This document shows, in pieces, positions 4,496 through 8,609 of a stretch of DNA of 8,609 bases; the stretch's first letter is position 1; every line of letters starts with the position of its first letter. The notes beneath the pieces were generated by a model. It saw only the letters and a program-made list of their open reading frames with translations. It was not told where the DNA came from and did no database searches. The DNA is taken from NCBI GenBank assembly GCA_011052055.1, contig DRJW01000138.1, positions 1 to 8,609 of the forward strand, given 5' to 3'. This stretch comes from Nitrospirota bacterium (lineage in GTDB: Bacteria > Nitrospinota_A > UBA7883). The translations under genes and the position numbers were made by a program.

Positions 4496-6640
4496 TCACT
4501 GCAAAGACGGATCGTGTGAATCCGCTGAGACAAGAACCACCGAGCTTTTGGGGGGAAGCGCGAAGTAACCGCCGTCTATCAGCTCTTTTTCTTCACCCGT
4601 CTCGTAGAAATCATCAGGAGAATCAAGAGCGGTATAGACTTTCTGGAGCCATCGCCGGTTTTCGATTACAGGAAGCTCGAAAGATACAGCATCCTCCCCT
4701 GAATTAAACGCGGCGTAGATATCCGGCGCCCGGCCCCCCTCCTCTTTCACCGGGCCGCCTATTGTAAAAGCCACTATCCGCGACGATGGTGTCCAGTCTG
4801 GCTCATCCGGTTTTTCGCCGTGCCATGCTATATCCGGTATCTGTGTTCCCTCCATTGGCTCGCCGGTATAAAAGTCAGCGCGTCTTAACGTCTGGCTCTC
4901 ATTTCGAAACGCCACCATCCCGCAAACGAACCTGTAAAACCCGGCGTTTTTTTCAAGCAGGCTCCAGTCCACCCAGTTAAGCTCGTCATCGTGGCTCCAT
5001 GTGTTGTTGTTCCCGTTTTTTGATCTTGCCATCTCGTCCGCCTCGTAGAGCATGGGAACGCCCTGGGACATCAAAAGAAGCACAATGGCGTTTTTCATCT
5101 GGCGAAGCCTCAGGCTCTGGATTTCGGGATCGTCTGTCGGCCCCTCCACGCCCTGGTTATAGCTGAAGTTGCTATCTTCTCCGTCCCGGTTATCCTCGCC
5201 GTTTGAGCTGTTATGTTTTTCGTTGTAGGAGAAAAGGTCGGCGAGTGTAAACCCGTCATGGCAGGTTATAAAGTTGATGGAATGATAAGGGTAGCGGCCA
5301 CCGCTCTGATACAGGTCGGGACTGCCGGACACGCGATGGGCCAGTTCGGCCGCCTGTCCCTCGTCGCCCTTTAGAAAACGCCGGATGTTGTCGCGGTATT
5401 TCCCGTTCCACTCCCCCCACCGGCCCCACGCGCAAAACTCGCCCACCTGGTAAAGTCCCCCCGCGTCCCAGGCTTCGGCTATCAGTTTGCTATCGGCCAA
5501 AACAGGGTCGAGGGCGATCGCCTCTATAAGCGGGGGGGGGCTTAGCGGCTCCCCGTTCACGCCACGGCCCAGTATGGAGGCGAGGTCGAACCGGAACCCG
5601 TCGACATGAGTCTCGGTGACCCAGTAGCGGAGGCATTCGCGGATCATGTCGCGGACAACCGGATGGTTGCAGTTGATGGTGTTGCCGCAACCGCTAAAGT
5701 TCAGGTACTCTCCGTTCTCATCGAGCATGTAATAGACTTTGTTGTCGAGTCCTTTAAACGAATAAACCGGCCCCTTTTCATCTCCCTCTGCGGTATGGTT
5801 GAACACAACATCGAGGATCACTTCGATACCAGCCTCGTGGCAGGCGCGTATCAGCTCTTTAAACTCGTTTACCTGCCCTCCTTCTGAATCGACTGCGTAG
5901 GAGGCTTTGGGGGCGAAGAACGATATGGTGGAGTAGCCCCACAGGTTTAAGCGAGGTTTGCCGGTGGCCGGATCGCTTAACCCTATCTCGCTTTCATAAA
6001 ACTCATGGACAGGCATAAGCTCAATGGCGTTTATTCCCAGTTTTTTCAGATACGGAATCTTTTCAATAAGCCCTTTAAAAACGCCGCGATTTTCGACGCC
6101 CGACGAATGATGGCGTGTAAAACTTCTTGTGTGCGTCTCGTAGATGATTAAATCTTTCATCGGAATATTGGGCGGCCTGTCGTCCTTCCAATCGAAAGAG
6201 CCTGTCCCTATCTGGCACCTCAACTCATGCGCGCTCATGTCTTCGGGGCCGGTCTTCGCGTACCTCCCCCCCCATTTGCCAGATCCGGCCAGAGATCTGG
6301 CGTATGGATCGAGCAAGATAGCGTCCGAATCAAATCGATGGCCGGCTTTTGGATCGTACGGGCCGTCAACGCGGTATGCGTAGAGAACATTTGCGTGATT
6401 GAGCGAGTCGAGCTGGATATGCCACACGTCGCCTGTCTTGTTCTCAGACCGGCTCAGCTCCAGAGTAGCGAAAGGATCTCCTCCATTTTCTCTGAAAAGT
6501 AAAAGAGTCACCGAAACCGCGTTTTTAGAAAAAATCGAGAAATTCACCCCTCCTGGAATGATGGTCGCCCCTAACGGAAGAGGGCTTCCCTTTCTCAGGA
6601 TAAAAGGTTTTTCCGGTGAGGAGCCGCTATATTCAGTCAT
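4496..6640 (-). CDS. glgX: Glycogen debranching enzyme, isoamylase type (GlgX/TreX, GH13)
   Basis: GlgX-type enzymes hydrolyse alpha-1,6 branch points of glycogen, or of limit dextrin left by phosphorylase, in the cytoplasm. The 714 residues fit the usual length. The N-terminal CBM48-like beta domain is at about 15-110 (GSPLPLGATIIPGGVNFSIF, then YAYRVDGPYDP). The GH13 barrel has DVVFNHT (277-283), HVDGFRFDLA with nucleophile Asp352, LIAEAWDAGG with acid/base Glu389, and CHDGFT with Asp462. A C-terminal beta domain starts near 580. All three catalytic residues are present. The usual GDE-xxxxxxGNNN signature reads ADEMARSKNGNNN (534-546). The gene carries two long homopolymers, C9 in the coding sense at 5532-5540 and G8 at 6266-6273, both in frame. 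It stands alone in its transcription unit, divergent from carD, with a -10-like box close to its ATG. No other glycogen genes are in view. Confidence 0.95.
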   Translation of the reverse strand: MTEYSGSSPEKPFILRKGSPLPLGATIIPGGVNFSIFSKNAVSVTLLLFRENGGDPFATLELSRSENKTGDVWHIQLDSLNHANVLYAYRVDGPYDPKAGHRFDSDAILLDPYARSLAGSGKWGGRYAKTGPEDMSAHELRCQIGTGSFDWKDDRPPNIPMKDLIIYETHTRSFTRHHSSGVENRGVFKGLIEKIPYLKKLGINAIELMPVHEFYESEIGLSDPATGKPRLNLWGYSTISFFAPKASYAVDSEGGQVNEFKELIRACHEAGIEVILDVVFNHTAEGDEKGPVYSFKGLDNKVYYMLDENGEYLNFSGCGNTINCNHPVVRDMIRECLRYWVTETHVDGFRFDLASILGRGVNGEPLSPPPLIEAIALDPVLADSKLIAEAWDAGGLYQVGEFCAWGRWGEWNGKYRDNIRRFLKGDEGQAAELAHRVSGSPDLYQSGGRYPYHSINFITCHDGFTLADLFSYNEKHNSSNGEDNRDGEDSNFSYNQGVEGPTDDPEIQSLRLRQMKNAIVLLLMSQGVPMLYEADEMARSKNGNNNTWSHDDELNWVDWSLLEKNAGFYRFVCGMVAFRNESQTLRRADFYTGEPMEGTQIPDIAWHGEKPDEPDWTPSSRIVAFTIGGPVKEEGGRAPDIYAAFNSGEDAVSFELPVIENRRWLQKVYTALDSPDDFYETGEEKELIDGGYFALPPKSSVVLVSADSHDPSLQ

Positions 6641-6646
6641 TCACCG

Positions 6647-6657
6647 ATTGTATAGCA
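6647..6657 (-). promoter_or_regulatory. -10-like element just before glgX
   Basis: The minus strand reads TGC-TATACAAT. Taken as TATACA with a TGn extension it ends eight bases before the glgX ATG. Taken as TACAAT it ends six bases before. No convincing -35 box was found 16-18 bases upstream. The position matches the mtaB and lptE elements and suggests another leaderless message. Confidence 0.4.
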
Positions 6658-6693
6658 CGCGGTAGCCCTGATACATAACCCAATTCGTCAAGT

Positions 6694-6722
6694 TTGACGG
6701 TTCAAGGGTAATTTGCTAGAAT
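6694..6722 (+). promoter_or_regulatory. Sigma-70 promoter of carD operon
   Basis: TTGACG (6694-6699, five of six) and TAGAAT (6717-6722, five of six) are separated by exactly 17 bases, with a TGC extension before the -10 box (6714-6716). This is the best promoter in the window. A start near 6729 gives a leader of about 39 bases before the carD ATG. It lies in the 127-base divergent gap between glgX and carD. Confidence 0.75.
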
Positions 6723-6767
6723 GTCTGATCGTAGCAATATTTTAACTCTTTTCCAACTCAGTGGTGT

Positions 6768-7271
6768 ATGCGTAAAAAATCTAGTTCCGCTTTCAAGGTG
6801 GGCTCTAAAGTCATCTATCCGAATCATGGTTTGGGAGTGATAGAAAAAATAGAGGAGCGTAAAGTCTCCGGAACCGCCGACGCTTTTTATATCATCAGGA
6901 TTCAAAAAGGCGCCATGACCATAATGGCCCCGACCAAGACGGCTGAAACTATGGGGTTAAGGGATATCATCTCTAAAAACGAGATTCCAAAAATTATGCG
7001 AATCCTGAAAAACGGAATCGCCGAGAGTTTTGAGCCCAACTGGAACAAAAGGCAGAAAACGTACATCGACAAGATCAAAACCGGCTCTCTCTCCGAAGTG
7101 GCTACTGTCTACAGGGCTTTGCACAAGTTAAAAGAGTCCAAAGGGCTTTCTTTTGTGGAGCAACAGGTCTTTGAAAACGCCCATCATCTGGTTATAAGCG
7201 AGCTGGCCGAAGCCAAAGGCGTCGGAGAAGAAAAAGTAGTTAAGCTGGTGGACAAAGCGTTATCGAACTGA
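6768..7271 (+). CDS. carD: CarD/CdnL-family RNA polymerase-binding transcription regulator
   Basis: CarD/CdnL proteins bind the beta subunit lobe of RNA polymerase and stabilise open complexes, chiefly at strong housekeeping promoters such as those for rRNA. The 167 residues show the Tudor-like RNA-polymerase interaction domain (about 8-68: FKVGSKVIYPNHGLGVIEKI, then IIRIQKGAMTIMAP and GLRDI) followed by an all-helical DNA-contact domain. The latter carries NWNKRQK, whose Trp92 matches the tryptophan that wedges into the minor groove in mycobacterial CarD. The length fits a stand-alone CdnL rather than the longer Myxococcus CarD with an HMGA tail or the TRCF repair helicase that shares the domain. 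ATG 6768 has only a weak ribosome site (GTGGTG). It is the first gene of a probable operon with the CRP-like regulator 63 bases downstream. Confidence 0.92.
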   Translation: MRKKSSSAFKVGSKVIYPNHGLGVIEKIEERKVSGTADAFYIIRIQKGAMTIMAPTKTAETMGLRDIISKNEIPKIMRILKNGIAESFEPNWNKRQKTYIDKIKTGSLSEVATVYRALHKLKESKGLSFVEQQVFENAHHLVISELAEAKGVGEEKVVKLVDKALSN

Positions 7272-7334
7272 CCCGTTTTCAGATATTTACCTGACCGGGT
7301 GGTTGCGCTCTTTACTTTTCGAAAACTTGGCGAT

Positions 7335-8009
7335 ATGGTCGAACTGGGACTGCTGAAAAAAATCGATGTGCTTTCCAGCCTGACCGACCACGATCTGGAG
7401 GATTTCGGAAGGCACATCACTCCCGTCCACCTCGACAAAGGGTCTTATCTTTTTTACCGCAACGACAAAAGCGCCGGGCTTTATTTTGTCTCAAAAGGAT
7501 CGCTCCAAATCATCATCGATAATGAAGCCAACAAGGAGATAATCGTATACACAATATTGCAGGGCGATATTGTGGGAGAGATGACCCTTTTTGACAACTT
7601 CGCCCGCTCGGCGACGGTCGCCGCGCTGGAGGAATGCAGACTGTACAAAATCAGAAACAGTAAGTTTATCGAGCTTATGGGCGTATACCCTGCGATAGCC
7701 ATCAATCTGTCGCGGATTCTTATCGACAGGCTTCATGCGGCCAATGGCATGATCGAGCGGCTCGGTATGATGGACGGGAACCAGAGAGTCGCCCATTATC
7801 TCAAGGCGTTGATCATGCGCGAAGGGAAACTCGACAACGCATGGTACTGCCTGCCCAGAAAGCCGACATACCGCCATATATCCCAAAGGCTAGGTGTTTC
7901 CGAAAAAACCGTCTACCGGACGGTGCAGTCGATGTTAAAAGATGGCAACATCGACATACAAGGGCGGAAACTGATGATTAAACAAGGTTTTCTGGACAGT
8001 ATTCATTGA
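7335..8009 (+). CDS. CRP/FNR-family transcriptional regulator
   Basis: The 224-residue protein has an N-terminal cyclic-nucleotide-binding beta-roll (about 6-120) and a C-terminal winged helix of the Crp type (about 148-220). The binding-cassette region GEMTLFDNFARSATV keeps the Glu82 and Arg91-Ser92 that contact cyclic nucleotide in E. coli CRP, so cNMP binding is plausible. The FNR-like N-terminal cysteine cluster is absent. The helix-turn-helix is near 178-200 (YRHISQRLGVSEKTVYRTVQ). The DNA-contacting residues differ from the RETVGR of E. coli CRP, so a different operator is expected. The frame also opens at a GTG at 7299 (12 more residues). I chose ATG 7335 because the domain normally starts right there. 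It follows carD without a clear terminator and overlaps the next gene by four bases if that gene starts at TTG. Targets and ligand are unknown. Confidence 0.88.
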   Translation: MVELGLLKKIDVLSSLTDHDLEDFGRHITPVHLDKGSYLFYRNDKSAGLYFVSKGSLQIIIDNEANKEIIVYTILQGDIVGEMTLFDNFARSATVAALEECRLYKIRNSKFIELMGVYPAIAINLSRILIDRLHAANGMIERLGMMDGNQRVAHYLKALIMREGKLDNAWYCLPRKPTYRHISQRLGVSEKTVYRTVQSMLKDGNIDIQGRKLMIKQGFLDSIH

Positions 8010-8548
8010 CTAAAAGGGCGATGCTCAGGCTCCTTCTGATAGCGCTGATAACTATAACCTGGGCCGCCTGCCCCAAACTCGACGATCCTCAGAACAAGAT
8101 TATAGAAAAAGCCGCCCAGATAGCGTTGCAGGAAAAGCTAGGACGCGGCGTCAAAGCGAAAATGACCGCAGACGGCGTTGTTGTCTCCGGCCAGGGCGCG
8201 GAATATACGATTTCCTTCTCGATAAAAAATCATCCTACAGCCAAAGAGCCTCCCGGCGATCTGCCCTTGTTTCCCGGCGCTTCTATTACCGGTTATTTCA
8301 AGGGAGCGGATGAAGACACCGTAAGATTAATCGCCACGGGATCGGCCGGGGAGATCGCGGGATTTTACCAGAAAGTTTTTAAAAAGAAAGGATTCATCCA
8401 GAAGCGCGCGATGACTGGAGAAAGTGAGTTTTCCGGAGCCTGGATTTCGCCGCGCTCCGGTTTCGGCGTCGACATATACTCATACAAAGAAGATACGCGC
8501 TCGCAGATCGTGATGATAATATCGTGGGAGCGTGAGGCTTTAAAATAG
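8006..8548 (+). CDS. Unrecognised small lipoprotein or secreted protein
   Basis: I do not recognise the family. From the TTG at 8006, which overlaps the upstream stop as TTGA, the protein has 180 residues. A later ATG at 8021 gives 175. The N-terminus MTKRAMLRLLLIALITITWA then AC looks like a signal peptide with Cys22 as a candidate lipidation site, though Trp at -3 makes a poor lipobox. The mature part is a helix (about 30-45), a short beta hairpin around KAKMTADGVVVSGQG, then LPLFPGASITGYFKG and a segment GSAGEIAGFYQKVFKKKGF (112-130), and a final beta stretch ending MIISWE. The pairing of LPxFPGA with an xxFYxxxxxxxGF helix is seen in many envelope proteins that share a small alpha/beta domain, but it does not identify a function. 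Its place after the CRP-like gene suggests co-transcription. Confidence 0.7.
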   Translation: MTKRAMLRLLLIALITITWAACPKLDDPQNKIIEKAAQIALQEKLGRGVKAKMTADGVVVSGQGAEYTISFSIKNHPTAKEPPGDLPLFPGASITGYFKGADEDTVRLIATGSAGEIAGFYQKVFKKKGFIQKRAMTGESEFSGAWISPRSGFGVDIYSYKEDTRSQIVMIISWEREALK

Positions 8549-8564
8549 AGCGGATTTGCGCGCG

Positions 8565-8609
8565 CTATATTCTGGCTCCGCACTCCGCGCAGAACTTATG
8601 CTCTTTGGC
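8565..8609 (-). CDS. C-terminal end of a convergent gene with zinc-ribbon tail (partial)
   Basis: The minus frame from the window edge gives AKEHKFCAECGARI followed by TAG at 8565-8567. A KFCxxCGxxI ending is the second half of the short zinc-ribbon pairs found at the C-terminus of many bacterial proteins, so a real gene ending here is likely. Only 14 residues are in the window. The first CxxC pair and the main domain lie outside, so no function can be given. It converges on the lipoprotein gene with 16 bases between stops. Confidence 0.5.
   Translation of the reverse strand, partial: AKEHKFCAECGARI

Noticed and set aside
4257..4499. Minus-strand 80-residue open frame between glgX and mtaB
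   Set aside because: It is made of the palindromic repeat module (again CHAGLDPAS), with no domain, no ribosome site and Pro/Arg-rich low-quality composition.
6702..6905. Minus-strand 67-residue frame across the carD start
   Set aside because: It overlaps the carD promoter and coding region in antisense, with no recognisable motif.
7272..7300. Terminator between carD and the CRP-like gene
   Set aside because: The CCCG...CGGG pairing is interrupted and has no following T-run, so read-through is more likely.
7299..7334. GTG start for the CRP-like gene, adding 12 residues
   Set aside because: The extra residues precede the normal start of the nucleotide-binding domain and there is no better ribosome site. 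It cannot be fully excluded.

Overview
This window looks like chromosomal, mostly core-type DNA of a Gram-negative (LPS-bearing) bacterium. The evidence is an LptE-type LPS-assembly lipoprotein, an MltA-type murein transglycosylase and several lipobox signal peptides. A stand-alone CarD/CdnL RNA-polymerase-binding protein argues against an enteric-type gammaproteobacterium. It would fit Desulfobacterota (former Deltaproteobacteria), Nitrospinota, Nitrospirota or a related lineage, but the exact phylum cannot be fixed from the sequence. No phage, plasmid, transposase, CRISPR array, rRNA or tRNA is visible.

Left part, minus strand (1-6640), in transcription order: glgX (isoamylase-type glycogen debranching enzyme, 6640-4496); a spacer full of short palindromes (4211-4495); mtaB (tRNA methylthiotransferase, 4210-2906) sharing one base with a SAM hydroxide adenosyltransferase/SAM hydrolase gene (2906-2103); a 115-base spacer made of three perfect inverted repeats; mltA (1987-791); a 331-base repeat-filled spacer (460-790); and the 5' part of lptE (459 to beyond the window edge). 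lptE, mtaB and glgX each have a -10-like box only 6-8 bases before the ATG, which suggests leaderless mRNAs.

Right part, plus strand (6694-8548): a well-formed sigma-70 promoter (TTGACG, 17-base spacer, TGC-TAGAAT) drives carD. A CRP/FNR-family regulator and a small unrecognised lipoprotein follow, the last two overlapping by four bases. This looks like one operon that combines a global transcription factor, a cNMP-type regulator and an envelope protein. The last 45 bases hold the C-terminal end of a convergent gene ending in a CxxCG zinc-ribbon half.

Functionally the region mixes envelope biogenesis (lptE, mltA, lipoprotein), tRNA modification and SAM turnover (mtaB plus SAM hydrolase), glycogen breakdown (glgX) and transcription control (carD, crp-like). 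I see no clear new multi-gene system. The items most worth a second look are the shared -10-to-ATG layout, the inverted-repeat leader of mltA, the composite palindromic repeat module present in opposite orientation in two spacers, and the tight coupling of a radical-SAM enzyme with a SAM-degrading enzyme.
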